A stretch of 64,000 nt of DNA from Fasciolopsis buskii (taxonomy: Eukaryota; Platyhelminthes; Trematoda; Plagiorchiida; Fasciolidae). Under the pieces are notes generated by a model. That model worked only from the letters and a program-made list of their open reading frames with translations, was not told where the DNA came from and did no database searches. Every line of letters begins with the position of its first letter. Positions within the stretch are counted from its first letter, which is position 1. Positions 49,355 through 61,985 of this stretch are shown piece after piece. A program made the position numbers and the translations under genes. Where the stretch lies: assembly GCA_008360955.1 (NCBI GenBank), contig LUCM01007432.1:13714-77713 (forward strand), written 5' to 3'.

Positions 49355-49880
49355 CTAACTCTCGTTCGCGATCGTCCGTCCCGCTACCTCAAATAAAGAT
49401 GACCAGATTCCGCCGGCACACAGTTTCTCGTTTATTAAGCAAAATCACCTCCTATTTATAGGCTGCTTTGCCTTCATTATCACGCCTATGAGACTGACAT
49501 TAGTCAATCGGTTATCCTCTTCGTGTTTTGACTGGTCCCTCTTGTTCGATGCATTTCACGTGACTTAGTTCATGACTTTTTTGTCAAACCTGGACTGCTT
49601 ATCCTGAATTATAGCCCCAGCTCTGGATGTGGCCTTCTTAGTTTACATGTTTCCACTCATGCCTTTTGACCACGCTAATATGTCAGCTGTCCGCTGATAG
49701 CAAATGAGAAAACACGGTCTCGCTGTAGTCTTGCATTCTGCACTTGTTCAGTCTCTGCCAAGATCTGGTTGCATCCACGCCTGTGAACCGATGACAATTC
49801 GTTTGGCGCGGTTCAGCTTCGCGCAATCACCGACAACCAATGAAATCATTCTATCAAATTCAGGCGCAAAGCCAAACAGA
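49355..49880. repeat. LTR-like dispersed repeat, copy B
   Basis: Partner of 24306-24775 in the same orientation about 25 kb away. On the minus strand it shows CCTATAAATAGG (near 49452-49463) and TTAATAAACGAG (near 49430), the order of a promoter box and poly(A) signal in an LTR. No adjacent retroelement body was found. Confidence 0.6.
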
Positions 49881-50603
49881 CTATTACTCCTTCACATTGA
49901 ATTGCGAATCAAACATGTCGAAAAAGATGGGAAGTACTTGATTGTATTTCAAAACATTATCTCAACAAGGATTAATCCTAGCTGTAGTCACTTATGACCG
50001 GTGTGACCTTGAAAAATACTTGTAATGTTCGGTGATTTCCAGTTAACGGTTTTGCGATGATCGCAGACTAAATCCGATCTTGCTTGTTTATTTGCGCTGT
50101 GCCATAAGAACACGAAGGACCCAGTGAGTGCAGGCTGCATTGTGCTCTGTTCAACTATCGATGTATGTGTGTGTGTGTGTGTGAGAGTGCGACCATTAGC
50201 TTGTGAAACTCAAGTGATACAAAATACTAATTGTAATCCGGATTACTTTCAACGGAAAATGAAATGAAATGAAAAACGACAATGCTCAACTACAGAGAAC
50301 CCATCCACCGCCAGATCGATACTGATTAAGAGTCACAAATTCCTTCACACCAATTTTGAATAAGCTTTTAGAGTAGATACTTGGATATCCAACAACCGTA
50401 TGAGCTGAAAATGGGAATGAAATTAACACATTCTTTTAGACGGTCATGCTGCACATTTGGAACGACTCGTGTTTGTTTGGTTAGCCCCACGATTAAGTTA
50501 CTTGAACCGATAAGTCTACATGTTTTGATGGAAGATGACCAAAAGTCCCTGGGTCCGGGTATGTGAAAGTGAATCCAGTGTACAGCTAATCATCCCCGTT
50601 AGA
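49881..50603. other. No clear gene; (TG)n tract, possibly transposase upstream part
   Basis: A (TG)n microsatellite lies at 50166-50183. A 61-codon stretch (50381-50566) just upstream of the Tc1-like remnant could be its eroded upstream part but has no motif. Confidence 0.4.
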
Positions 50604-50755
50604 GTTCAACACAATGGGACATCAGCGTACATGAGATATAAATAGCGAAATTGAATTTCTCCCAGATCACCTGATTTCATTCCAACGGAATATATTTGGA
50701 ATGGTTTTAATAACAGAATAGAAGCCAGATTGGGCATATCACATTGGGCCTTCTA
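50604..50755 (+). pseudogene. Tc1-like DDE transposase remnant
   Basis: The plus strand reads VQHNGTSAYMRYK, two stops within the next few codons, then SPRSPDFIPTEYIWNGFNNR. Tc1/IS630-type transposases have QxDNAPxH, about 20-25 residues, then SPDLNPIExxW, in which the E is the third catalytic acid. Here DNAP and H are lost, NPIE has become PTE and the E and W are kept. Terminal inverted repeats were not found. The match is short but ordered. Confidence 0.5.
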
Positions 50756-53700
50756 AACGATTCGTCTTCAAATCCCGTGCCAGTCAAGTCAAATATACTA
50801 TCGGATACCTGTCGTTAGTTCAGTAAAAACACCAAAAATGCATAAATTTTGATCACGTAAGCCGTTCGGCAAGCCAAGCAGCCCAAAAAATGGATGCAAC
50901 TGAACTGGATCGTCACTAAGTTTTTTCCTTTGTGCACCCGGATTTCCGCACTGTACTTGTAATGTAAACAGGTTTCATTTTTCTACCGCGTGCTGAAATA
51001 CGAACGATACAGTGGGGTAGGAAGTACAGTGCATAGACTAACCATAAAAACGAACACGAAGTAGAACCTGTCAATTCCCAAATACCGCCAATCACGTGCA
51101 ACTCCATCACCCTCCCGTCGAATCATTCCCGCTCATGAGCATGCATACAGTGTCAACTTATAATACCGTGTCCAATATCTACAAGTCAAGCTTGTGGTTT
51201 CGTAAAATTTTCACGTATTTTGGATCAATACCCATGCCCTGGCTTATTTTTCGTTTCAAGGAAGCTACTTTTCTATCGTTCATAAAAATAGGAGCTCAAG
51301 TTCATCGTCCAATTTTTACGTAAGTTATAGAGTAAATTTGCAGTGACAATTCACGAGAAAAGCGTCGCTTCGGTACCGAGAACAGTACATGGGGCGTTTA
51401 CGTGTACAAACTAAACATTTTGTAAATAATAGTTTTGGCAAAAAATGAGCGTTTTTGAAATGAAAAACAATTTTGACTAACTTTATCAGTTACCTTCAGT
51501 GGTATCCGTCCCAGGTCAGTCCCACTTTGCCTGCTTATGAAACAGTAAAAAACTGGCCTGCGAATGACCAATGCAGATCTCGTTTATTGGTCCTAATCAA
51601 ATGCCATGTGGATAGGTTGGTCTGCGTAGAAATTCACTGGGTAAGGAGAACTAGTCTTGGGTTTCTCATTTACTATTTAGACTTTCTATAGGACGACCAC
51701 GTCGCCCGACTTCGAACGTGTCACAGAAATCTGCTGACTTTCGACCTTGTCCTGAATGTAGACTGAAAGAGCGACTGCAACTTTGCTATCAGGCTTGCAA
51801 ATGATCAAAGCATTACCCCTTCGTTCGTAACGCAATCATGGCAAGATTTCCCAGCCCGATCCCATTTCTGGACGTTGGGTCACCTGAAACCCATTCCCTC
51901 GCAGTCACCACTTCAATAAACTATTTTAAAAAATGTAAAGATTAACTGGGAACTGCGAATTCATCCTCCATGTGAGTGTTATCACTAATCAATGAACTAA
52001 GTGATTCTATTAAACTATGCTTAGTGTATGCGACGTTCGATCAACAATCTTTTGTCTCAAATAGGCATACCAGTTTGAACTAGATGGACGCGTACTGTTG
52101 ACGATTATGAACAGGATCATAACAAGGGCAGAATTCTCTCGTGGATCCTAAAAGGTGAATTAGAAATTGATGTTGTTTCAGGAGCTGTTTGGGGTCCCAG
52201 TTTATCCCTTGGTGTGAAAAATCAAATATGATCACTTCCGGGTAGATTCAACTTGTTGCCGTTGCGATTTCATACTGTTCATCACCGCTCAAACCATCCG
52301 TCAGCCAGGAAATATCTGCCCACTTTCTTTTCAAACTTTATTTCACCTGTTAGTGTGTTTAGTAAGGAAATCCACAAGTCATTCTAGGTGACTGTTCTAC
52401 TTCAATGAGAAGAACATAAAGTACTCCAATTCATCGCTCGCGGAAGATGAGCTCGATATTGCTTCCCATCCGATCGATGTGCTTGGTCATCCTACCATGA
52501 GTAAAACGTTTTGGTTTAGCAAACCTGTAGAAGTACCATGTTATCAAAGGAGCTGACTACGATGTTTCAGGCGGTCGTGTGGAGTGAACTAATTAGACAG
52601 GAAGCACAGAAATAAACTTTCTATCTTGTTTTGTTGCTACCATATTCAATAAACATTTAAGCTTTATTTCCAGTCCCGTTATTCCAAAATGCGTTAGCGC
52701 AACGTGAAATGCGCGGTACTGTTTCACCTAAACGGCCAGAAGCATCCCGTCTTAAGGACATAATGACGAGTTAGCGAGCACGGAACTTCGAAAGGAATTA
52801 AAAGTTGCCTCGTACAGATTATAACACTAGAATGGTGACCTTCCGGACAAGGTGCATGTGTCGAACCATCAACGTGAAAAACCAGCAAACAGTATGTCTA
52901 TCAGCCAAATTTAATATGCGACCTGTCATAATCGAGCGGTGAACATCCTCGCGTTCGGGTACCGTTTTTGCATAAGTCTGTAACCCGATTTTGGTTGCAA
53001 GCCACTTTTGGAATCTCTTTCACACCGTAGTAAGATTAATGTGGACAGTAAAAAAACAAGTGAATAAAAAGTATTCCTATCTGACTTAGCAGCCCACAGA
53101 CTCCTTAGTTTGGATTAAATTTAATAACCCAACACTTAAAATTCCTCCTAGCTGCTATTCATTCCGTGATCTAACATTTCTATTGATTTTGTAGCAACAA
53201 TTTTGATTGTTAGGTAAATAATTAACTCATAAAAACGGTAATATTTAGTACAGATAGAAATCAAGATATTTCATTATCTACGTGAGTCATTCAGTCCTTT
53301 TGCACGCGAAACGGTTCCATGTATGTTTTCCGCAAATTTGTTGCTCACTGCATCTGTCTATGATATCGTTTGAGTATCTCATCAATGGTCGATGTTCAGT
53401 GTCGGCATTTTCCAGATAAAATGCTTTCACCTGTTTTTGTATATCCGCATATTTTAAAATTTATTTACAGCATTTCTGTCGAAACATGTCCCTGCAAATC
53501 GCTTCACCGGGGCCACTGACGTTTCACATAACTGCATAAAGTCTATGAATGTGGATGACGGTATGTTAGGAATCACTGAAACGATGAAGATCGCACTGAA
53601 TGGTAGAAATTCACTTCAGCAGTTACTTTGTTCTTCGTCTTTGCAGTTCCCATTGGGAAAGAGACAACGAGGTTCCTATGAGCAATAGGGCCTGAGGAAG

Positions 53701-54190
53701 TGTATGGAAACCTGGGAAAAATTTTCTTGTGGAAGAAGTAGGGTGACGAGTCAGAATGCGACAAACGAGCGCTAAACAGGGAAATCGTGGAATCCTTTCT
53801 TAGAAGGGTAGAGGATAATGAAGAATATATCTAAGGTCGAATGGATAAGAAATCCAATATAAGGAGAAAGATCGGTTATGATGTTTTAATACTAACCGGG
53901 TTGGCGAACGTTCAACGAGTTCGGCCAAAGTCTAGCAGTACATAACTAAATATGAGAAATTAACTGTAGGCCGCTGATTTGAACCAGCACCTAATTACTT
54001 GATGGGGTCGGTTCTATATAGAAAGCCAAAGAAACTGTACTGATCACATTGGGCTGAACGGCTGAAAGCCACCCATTCACCTACAATCAATTTTAATGGA
54101 CCACTGTTGAAAGTTAGTTCCAAGAAGCCGGACGTTACTGAACTATCATTGCCCATAAGATATCATCTATAGTCGGCTATTATGACGGAA
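50756..54190. other. No gene recognised
   Basis: About 3.4 kb without a recognised motif; open stretches stay under 80 codons. Confidence 0.35.
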
Positions 54191-54495
54191 TTTATATATA
54201 TATATATATATATATGTTTATATATATCACCAGAATCTAATTTGTACTGTCACGAACTTGTTTGGAAGCCCTTCGTTGATGAGTCTACAGAAGCCTCGCA
54301 ACTGTGACTCATTGGTGATTCCTTGACAGCTGATTCGGGCCAGTCTCCTAGTAACTCTTCGACAAACACAAACTGGATCCTGGTGAAATACACCAATTTG
54401 GAGTTTACTCTTATAAAGGTACGCGTAACCGACGAGCGAGAATAACCGTGAAATTGGTTTTATACTTTATAGGGAAATTTTATTCGCTCACCTTG
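54191..54495 (+). repeat. (TA)n tract and hairpin-repeat family, copy 5 (diverged)
   Basis: A TA tract (54192-54228) is followed by ATCACCAGAATCTAATTTGT, AAGCCCTTCGTTGATGAG, GTGACTCATTGGTGATTC and, near 54425-54470, the core in reverse orientation (CGACGAGCGAGAATAACC). The blocks are those of copy 4 with many substitutions. Confidence 0.65.
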
Positions 54496-55665
54496 AATCA
54501 ACTTACAATTCATATACATTTACCTATATATGTATATGTGAATGCTGCACTGGAATCAGACTAAATTCGAGTATTTGTTCATTCTGTGGCCAAACTCTAA
54601 CTTGGCAGGAGGTATCCAGTTGAAGTTAACGGGACATATACCACATCTTCCATCGAAGCTATCAGGTCCTATTATCTATCATTGTGGACAACATTCTAGA
54701 GGGTTTAGCCCAAACATTTTGATCGATCATGAACCCTGCATCAACAGGCTCTAGTTGAGATTGCTACACTTAAAAAAGAAAAAAAACAAGGAATAGTGAG
54801 AAATCGAGAGTAACAAATTGAACAACTATTTAGAAAAAGAAGGACTTCGGCTACAAGGATACAAGTGATTGCGAAGATGGACCATATTACCTATTGTCTC
54901 CATTTTTTCATTGGGAAGGAGGGGTCTCCAAGACCCCGATCCGGCATTTCTATTGCACCTACACAACTCAGTCCACTGATAGCAATTTGATACATTTTGC
55001 CGCATAATCGACTGGCCTGAGGTCTGTGCGCGATTGGCGCAGTCCAAAGACCGATCACCCAAGTCAAATGAGATTTATTTTTGTACCCTTCGTCAGAGGC
55101 TGCCTGCTTGATGTGTAACATAGGCGGATGTCTGGAATTAGAATAAATGGTTTAGTCCGAGTTAGCCAAAACAGTGTTAATCATCGAAGACGGAGTAGAA
55201 AAATTGTGGGACAAAGGTGATATCATTCGTGTTCAAGGATGCCTAATCATGAGTACATTTCATCATTAACAAAATGTACTCTTACTTTATCACGACTGAA
55301 AAGTGCACATCCAATCTGGGTCAGGAGTTCTTTGTAGTCGGAACAGAGTTTGGTAAACGCCGACGGTATCAAAGTACACTTTGATTTGTGGGAGCACGCC
55401 GTCTTCGACATCCCTCGAAATAAACAAACCACTAAGACAAATTAATGAACGTGAAAATTTGTGCCATATTCAACCAACGGGGTTAATTTAAATGTAATTT
55501 CGTATCACAAATTTCGCATATCACACTGCACTAAATGATGGCGATTAGCCATTATATGTAATGATATCTGTTCCCGCATAAAAATTAACGGTTCTGCTAG
55601 ACACTAGGAGAACTTCAGTTTCCCGAAATCATTTGTATTATTTTAAATCCATATTTTTGTTTTAG
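54496..55665. other. No gene recognised
   Basis: Short overlapping open stretches (54542-54754 plus; 54826-55121 minus) with no motif. The right end borders an exon candidate. Confidence 0.35.
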
Positions 55666-55843
55666 AAAGCCAGTGCCGGTCATAACTTCTCGTAGGGCGG
55701 CTGTCGAACAACAATACCCAATCCTGTTTTCTCTTTCATTAGCATACAACCATTGCCAATTTGCCAAGGAGCTTCCACCACACCTTGGGGTGCAACAGAT
55801 CAATGTTGGGGACCGCAAACCATTTATACGACAAGAGAAATAA
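55666..55843 (+). CDS. Terminal-exon candidate, unknown protein
   Basis: An acceptor-like site (ATATTTTTGTTTTAG, ending at 55665) is followed by 58 open codons from 55667, with one base left to complete the preceding codon, and a TAA at 55841-55843. The protein has ordinary globular composition (SRRAAVEQQYPILFSLSLAY, FAKELPPHLGVQQINVGDRK). An AATAAA (55839-55844) overlaps the stop. I recognise no family and found no matching upstream exon, so this is a candidate only. It has no internal start codon, as expected of a last exon. Confidence 0.3.
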
Positions 55844-55929
55844 ACGCAGATAACAAAACAGTCTTATTCTTTCACGTGGTTTGATGAATAACTAACTGGA
55901 TCACCTCCTTGTTTGCGGTTGAACTATTA

Positions 55930-56240
55930 TTTATTCGTGTGCTTGCATTTTGATTTTAAGTAGTTTCGCATATGGATGAGAGAACAGAATTTCTTCGGAA
56001 GCTCAAGATGGGTTTCGTGGTGATTACCACATGTCAGGTGTACGTACCCGGGACTGTCCTGTTCAGTCAACCCTATACTTGTCCAACCCGATATTAGTTT
56101 TGACACAAGAATCTCATCCGAATAGCTTAGTGTGCATAGATAGTAAGTATATTTATGAACCACACTGACGATTTGTGGACGGATTTTGTAGGTCAGTCAT
56201 TAACAGCCTTCAGAAAGAGGACATGTGGTCCGCAGACTTC
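55930..56240 (+). repeat. Dispersed hairpin-repeat family, copy 6
   Basis: Contains TAGTTTCGCATATGGATGAG (compare the hairpin arm in copy 3), GGTTTCGTGGTGATTACC and TGTCAGGTGTACGTACCCGG (the core in copy-1 orientation) and, at 56190-56225, TGTAGGTCAGTCATTAACAG, which matches the left part of copy 3. Confidence 0.65.
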
Positions 56241-57000
56241 ATGTGACATCTTACTATTATCGCTATTGGAACGACTTGTGACCCAGTTGTTTTCACTTCG
56301 CACACGTTGTCAACCATGACTTCGAAGTTTTCGCTGACTTTCGAACGCGACTCATGGTCCTCCACTGCTTCATGCTGATGCAGGATTTTATCAATTATCT
56401 CGGGACCGTTCGGAATATGTAGTCATTTGTTATTTGTTCCAAATATGACAATTCTCCAATATTCGGTTTTGAGTTCCATTTTTGATTATATGGAAAAAGT
56501 CTTCCGATGATTCCCTTGGGCTTGCCCGTGTGCTAATCGATTGGAATGAGGAAAAAGACTGAATGCATTCTGATCACGAGCAGTCATAAGAACCAGGTGC
56601 TCAGAGGCCGCGTCATCAAATAGTGAAGAGGTATAGATACGATCCCGTAGATTGTTCAACAATCAGTTCATTGAATAAATTGATCTCAACTGGCTAAAGG
56701 TTCACAAACCGTTCTCCATGGAATGCGTAATTACATGCTGTTTTATTAAAATTGACATGTGAGTTGCAATGCACCGAAATATTCGGTTAGTCCGATCTGC
56801 TGAAATAAGGCAGAAACCAACACACATAACCTTTTGTCGATTAGTTTAGTCACACTATCAGATAGGTCCAGCCTGATCGATAAAAATTGTGCCAATCCGT
56901 ACTTGATTAAAACAACTTTAGATGAATCCAAAAGTTTGCGGAAGGGGTCTCCTTTTCTGCTTTTTCCCGAAGCTATTCACCTTATTGTTCTTTTCGGAAA
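56241..57000. other. No gene recognised
   Basis: No motif seen. Confidence 0.35.
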
Positions 57001-57372
57001 TTGGTGGCAGTCGTTTGGTTCACCAGACTGTTCAACCGACGAACGTCATCGAGGTGGATGGGAGTGCAGTGGATGGACAGGTGAATCGACCTCGCGATGC
57101 CAACCAGTCGGAAGTTACCGTTCGAAGAAATTAATAGGACTATGACACAATCTTCTTCCAGCACACAAAAGGGCTGTGTTATCGACAGCCATAACCAGAA
57201 CTCGATGTATAGTAGGGCTCTTCCTGCCCAATTCAGCGATTCAAGTAGTCACTCAGAATGGTACGCCCAACAAAGACAGATCGTGGCCCAAAAGAATGAC
57301 AGCAAGATTTGTCAGCTTACGGTTAATTTGAGCCGAGAGTGCTTGGTTAGTAGGCAAATGGGTCCTCTCTGA
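57001..57372 (+). CDS. Possible exon or coding pseudogene, Ser/Gln-rich, frame change
   Basis: After an acceptor-like TTGTTCTTTTCGGAAATTGG and TGGCAG (ending at 57010), one frame reads LVHQTVQPTNVIEVDGSAVD and GQVNRPRDANQSEVTVRRN to a stop at 57134. The next frame is open from about 57085 to 57372 with MTQSSSSTQKGC, RALPAQFSDSSSHSEWYAQQ and LTVNLSRECLVSRQMGPL. Joining them needs a one-base frameshift near 57130, or they are alternatives. A donor-like CAG/GTGAAT lies at about 57080. No family is recognised; low-complexity composition makes chance plausible. Confidence 0.25.
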
Positions 57373-58060
57373 ACGAGGTTTGGAAAATAAGCATATACAT
57401 AAGCCTCTAAGATCTGCGGAATGAAACTTGTTTCGGTAAGCAATAAACTTATGAATCGCTTGTTTACTTTCTGTAATATTAGACTTGTTATTTTAAGCAA
57501 ATTTCAAGGGGCTTACAGCACTGCACGTGATTGATTTTCATTCGAAAAATGGACTTTGGAAATGGGAAATATAATCAGATTTGTCTACTGGTTCTCTCTT
57601 CAACCGTTAGTCTGATTTTCCAGGTGGATTGGGTGCTCAATTTCTTGATCGTATATGGTTTATATTTTGGCTCTTATTTCACTGAACCAAGATCCAACTG
57701 AATCCCATTATCCTTCATTATTACCTTGAAGACAGAAGCTGCTGTTTGAGACTCGTTCCATTCCAATGGTGCATGACCAGATACCCCCATAACTGCCGAG
57801 GCGTGTCCAGTAATCTATAAGATGAATGTAAACAAGAAAAATAAGTCTAACACCAAACCTACGGCAAGTATAGCAACAATGCAATGAGCATGGCAAAACG
57901 AAGGCAATCCGTGAATATCTAAATCAACCGTCGGGCACGATCTATTAATCGTTTTCAGTTAAAATTCCGCTGTCACGATCCAGGCAAAATGGAGACTCAT
58001 TTACGGCCGCATTTCGTTCGGTGATCCTTGCGTGAAGTTTGCGGTACTAGAAATAGGTTA
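57373..58060. other. No gene recognised
   Basis: Nothing recognised between two exon candidates on opposite strands. Confidence 0.35.
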
Positions 58061-58208
58061 TTAAAAGTCCATTTTGAGCTGGCACCACAAGTCGAGGTTA
58101 GACAAAGTGGAAGAACACATTTCAGATCTTTGCATTTGCGCCGCGTTTTCTTCGTCATCTTGCCCCACTGGAATTGACCTCCCATCATCCAGTATAGGTA
58201 CAACTAAG
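58061..58208 (-). CDS. Terminal-exon candidate, unknown acidic protein end
   Basis: On the minus strand an acceptor-like site (TTCCTGGCCTTGGTTAG) precedes an open stretch reading LVVPILDDGRSIPVGQDDEE, NAAQMQRSEMCSSTLSNLDL, then WCQLKMDF and a stop (58063-58061). The acidic, polar composition looks protein-like, but no domain is recognised. It could belong with the minus-strand candidates at 60.6-62.4 kb. Confidence 0.25.
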
Positions 58209-58444
58209 CTAACCAAGGCCAGGAATCCGGAAAATGGTTTCAATAAACAGATGACATTTGAAAGTCATTACCCCTTTTACTGTCCCATAACATCCTTCTG
58301 TGAACATGCAGCAAAGTGACCAACCACTAGTCGAAGAACAGACATGAGATAAATATAGGCTATTGTACACCTGTATGCAAACGCGCATCGTACGTGGATA
58401 AAGTCACCAGCGATGTTCATGCAGTTAACGTGTGGTATTTGAAA
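58209..58444. other. No gene recognised
   Basis: No motif seen. Confidence 0.3.
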
Positions 58445-58545
58445 GGGGGAATTCGCGGGTTTAAATACACTCATCGATGGTCAACTTTCACACTTGGAAT
58501 CCCTTTGATGGCCGCGGCTCCCTTCCTGGAATATTTGGATGTGGA
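58445..58545 (+). mobile_element. tRNA-derived SINE, partial plus-strand copy
   Basis: GCGGGTTTAAATACACTC is a decayed B box. It is followed by TGGCCGCGGCTCCCTTCCTG, the reverse complement of the 16.6-kb SINE body. Head and tail are missing. Confidence 0.6.
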
Positions 58546-60608
58546 CAGTCCGTGACGAACCATTGGCAAAATCAAACCAAAACTCCTGCTGCCGAACTAT
58601 ATCACTACTTTTTGGTAATAGAAATAGCAGGGGATAAAAGATAGACGGAGAAACAAATTTCAAACATGATGATTTACAGCAAGAAAGTGCTAGGATCATC
58701 AAGGGGGTTGCGGGTAATTTTGAATGAAACGGGTTTTGCGACCAACCTGAAAACACCACCAGTTCAACTGTGTCGCCAAAGATAGAAGTGTAATATAACA
58801 AGAGTGGAAGAATGTGTCCACACAAAATGGGTAGAGATCAGATAACAATACTATTCTCTCTTTTTGTTTATTTCCATTCATATCGAAATGACTTGCCTTT
58901 TCGTTCTTTATGCCCAATGCAATCAATATTCTCCGATGAATCAGGTGCAAAGCTTCGTTTTTTGTCTACTCGACTCCATTTAAGAACTTTCCACGGTTGC
59001 CATTGTCACTTAGGAATGATTTTGGTTGTACAATTGGATACTTTATTGAGGCTTATGCTTATTGTATGTCACCTTGCATATAAGTAACCTGGATTTCGGT
59101 CATTTTTGTCCGTTTTCGGAATACGCGTCGGACATCTTTATTCTTCACTGCTTCCCTAGTATTTGTGTACGTTGGACCTAAGCACCTTTGGACTATACAT
59201 TCATTTCAACTGGAATTTGATCGATTTTATCAGAACTCTTGTCCTTGTTCGTGTTGAGATAAAACACACTGGCCAGTGGTCTCGGCGAATGTATATGATA
59301 GATGAACTTGCTGTTCTGATTCATCTGTAACCAGAAAGTGTTTGGAATCAGTCGATCACAAATCACTCCTGTTCACATCGATTGTTGTGCAATGACCTGG
59401 GCGGTCGTACCACTGGGTCAATCGACGCGAGACCCAGATTATTGATAAATCCAGTTGATATTTTCTTTCCTCATCAGTCCAGGATTCGGCAGGACTTGCT
59501 TAGTTTGAAAATTATTTGACTGGGACTGAAATTTGTTATATCCAATAGATTCCTGAGTATGTTCGAATTGAAACTACGAGTTAATTGACCTTTTCACGAA
59601 TTTAGGCCAAGTCTTCCTATCACGTGGCTTCTTAAGAGGCAGATTAGGATTTAGGAATGCGGAAGGGAGCCGTGTAACCACAGTACAAGTTGCCGGAAAC
59701 AAGGCAAAACTACACCATTACAATGCACTTCTATGCATCGGTTCAACACACATTTTTTTCAATGATTCAACGTGTTTTTGAGCCAAAGGTGTCATTTTAA
59801 GCTGCATACTGATGGTGATCATTTTTAGGTTTAGATGGCAACTGTGAAACATTGGACATCCACAAAACTTCCATGCTATACAGGGAGAAGGAAAATCAGT
59901 CTATTCATGAGTAGGAACCCGAAACACTAGCAATGGATTCATTTCTTCAGATATGGTTAAATCTTGATCCCAATGGAAGAAACATTTCCCAAACCCGCTA
60001 GCGCCCACTACGGGAGAGGAAGAAACTGGTAACTGTGAAATCAAAACGTTGAGTGGCACGGAGTTGCGAAATCTCACCAGGTCTGGTGTGACGACAGCGA
60101 GTTGCCATCACGTGAAGATGAAGGTATTGCTGACAACTTTGTTATCACTTGTTTCGTTCAGCCTATTGAACAGACGTGTGGGACTGAATCCAGAATAAAA
60201 CTTATTGATTCATAAAACATCTGACTAGCTTCACAAGGGGAAGAAAAGTCAAGTTATTTAATCCAGACGAACTCATTACCCAAAACTGGGTGTTGAATGC
60301 AGACACGAACATGGAGCTTGGAGAGCTTTATTCGCCAAAGTAGAGACGGTAAGATAAAGTTTCTGAGTTAGCAGGTAATTGGAAATGTTCAAGCGAAAAC
60401 CTTGAAGATTAAAATCAAACAGGATTTTTTCAGTGTCTATTTTTACAACCTTTTTATTAATCGGCATTCTTCATGGAACATTGCGACTGTCTGCACTACG
60501 TTTCTTTAAATAGCAACGCTGATGGTAATCAAGAAAAATAATGGACAGACACAAATCATTGTCAGATACTGGAATGTCTTCGATCCCGGACTATGCAGCT
60601 GTTGGCTT
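58546..60608. other. No gene recognised
   Basis: About 2 kb with only short open stretches and no motif. Confidence 0.35.
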
Positions 60609-60966
60609 TCAATAGTGAAAATCATGATCGATTTTATTTGCAATATGCACACATGCCTCAATTAAGCAAAATTTCAGTGTAGGCATAGCTTTGGGCAAGT
60701 GCCCATCCACTTCGATGGCCTTGGCAAATTTTTGTGAGTCTCTCCAGAGTCTATATTTTTGGGCCTCTTTTGCACTTCCTGGGGGAGAAAGCGCTGGAGT
60801 GACCGACAGGGACATCAACCACTGAATTGGCGTCGAGGCTGAGAAGTTACTTTCGGTTTTAGCCTTCATTCGTGTTTCTTGCCTTCTCGGTTGTTGGTGG
60901 TTGCACACGCTCAAAACCAAAATCGATTGTGCCATTGCCGCATGGCCTGCCTGCAGAACTTGTGCC
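60609..60966 (-). CDS. Exon candidate, unknown protein
   Basis: A clear acceptor-like site on the minus strand (TTCGTTCGTGTTTCCGATAT, then TAACAG) ends at 60967. The following stretch stays open for about 119 codons to a stop at 60609 and reads AQVLQAGHAAMAQSILVLSV, TPIQWLMSLSVTPALSPPGS, QKYRLWRDSQKFAKAIEVDG. Composition is protein-like. It lies on the same strand as the 62-kb exon pair, but its entry phase (one base completing a codon) does not match the phase-0 end of the 61986-62075 candidate, so an intermediate exon or a different gene would be needed. No family recognised. Confidence 0.3.
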
Positions 60967-61133
60967 CTGTTAATATCGGAAACACGAACGAAAATATCCA
61001 CAAAACATGTACGTTACAAATACAAAAACAACAAGCTTGTAAACTTCTTGTTTATAATTTTTCATTTTTTTCCAATTTTTTGTTATAATTCTGTCTTTGT
61101 TATTGTGTTGTAACCATGATCGTTTTGAAGCCG

Positions 61134-61179
61134 AATATATATATATATATATATNNNNNNNNNNNNNNNNNNNNNNNNN
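61134..61179. other. (TA)n tract ending in a 25-N gap
   Basis: A TA tract (about 61134-61154) runs into 25 N (61155-61179). The assembly probably collapsed or failed in the microsatellite. Confidence 0.95.
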
Positions 61180-61985
61180 TGTGATATCTCTGGATTTCAC
61201 CAATGAAGACTATTTTATCTAAGAAATAATCGGATATTCATCGATAATTATTCACCAGTTTTCACGAGGTCTTCGCCCTTCGGCTTAAGTTGCACCACTG
61301 AGCGGGGCCAAACAAATTCAATTATATTCAAAATTTCGTTGCCATCAGCTGGTCGGTGCTGTTCTTAATGCTGGTTCCCTTAACAAGCCGGAGGTTGGAA
61401 ATATCGAGATCTCGACCCACTGGGTAAACAATTCGAGCTTTGAAAGAGAGTCGTTTTTGAGCATTCAAACACATCATAATAAATTATCCTGAGAAGACAT
61501 TACGCACAACCGAAACGAGAGTTGAAAATGAAGGGATTATGGAGAATTTCTATGCTCAATTAAGACTCATCATCAAAACGGGAACCGAGACAATAGGTAG
61601 CATGACGGGTAGTGGACCGGCAGAACAACAAGCAACAAAAGTACAGATAATAAGCCAGCAAGCTTAAAATGAAAAATAATACCACCAAACACTGATAGGT
61701 GTAAGGATACACAATCTGACTGATCATTATATTAAATAATACAGTTATCATTGAATCAAATGAAACAATGAATTTTTCGAAATAAAACGTTAGACGCAAA
61801 CAGAACTCTTTCGGATATAGCTCGCAGTCTGCATGACGGCGGAATGATGGTTGGCCAAGATTGTTAGTACAAGAATCTCGAGGATTTTTGGAACTTCGTA
61901 ACGACAACGCACGCAATGTTGCATGTGAACTCATAGTTAACCAAATAAACAAAGAGTTACTAATCCACAGCTCAATGTTTTTTAC
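61180..61985. other. Mostly unassigned; long minus-strand open stretch
   Basis: A 162-codon minus-strand open stretch (62048-61560) covers part of this interval and has a hydrophobic segment near its end (QCLVVLFFILSLLAYYLYFC). Below the donor-like site at 61985 it looks like intron read-through. No motif. Confidence 0.3.

Noticed and set aside
53960..54100. Second SINE family with a B-box-like GATTTGAACC
   Set aside because: Only one short phrase matches; no A box and no second copy found.
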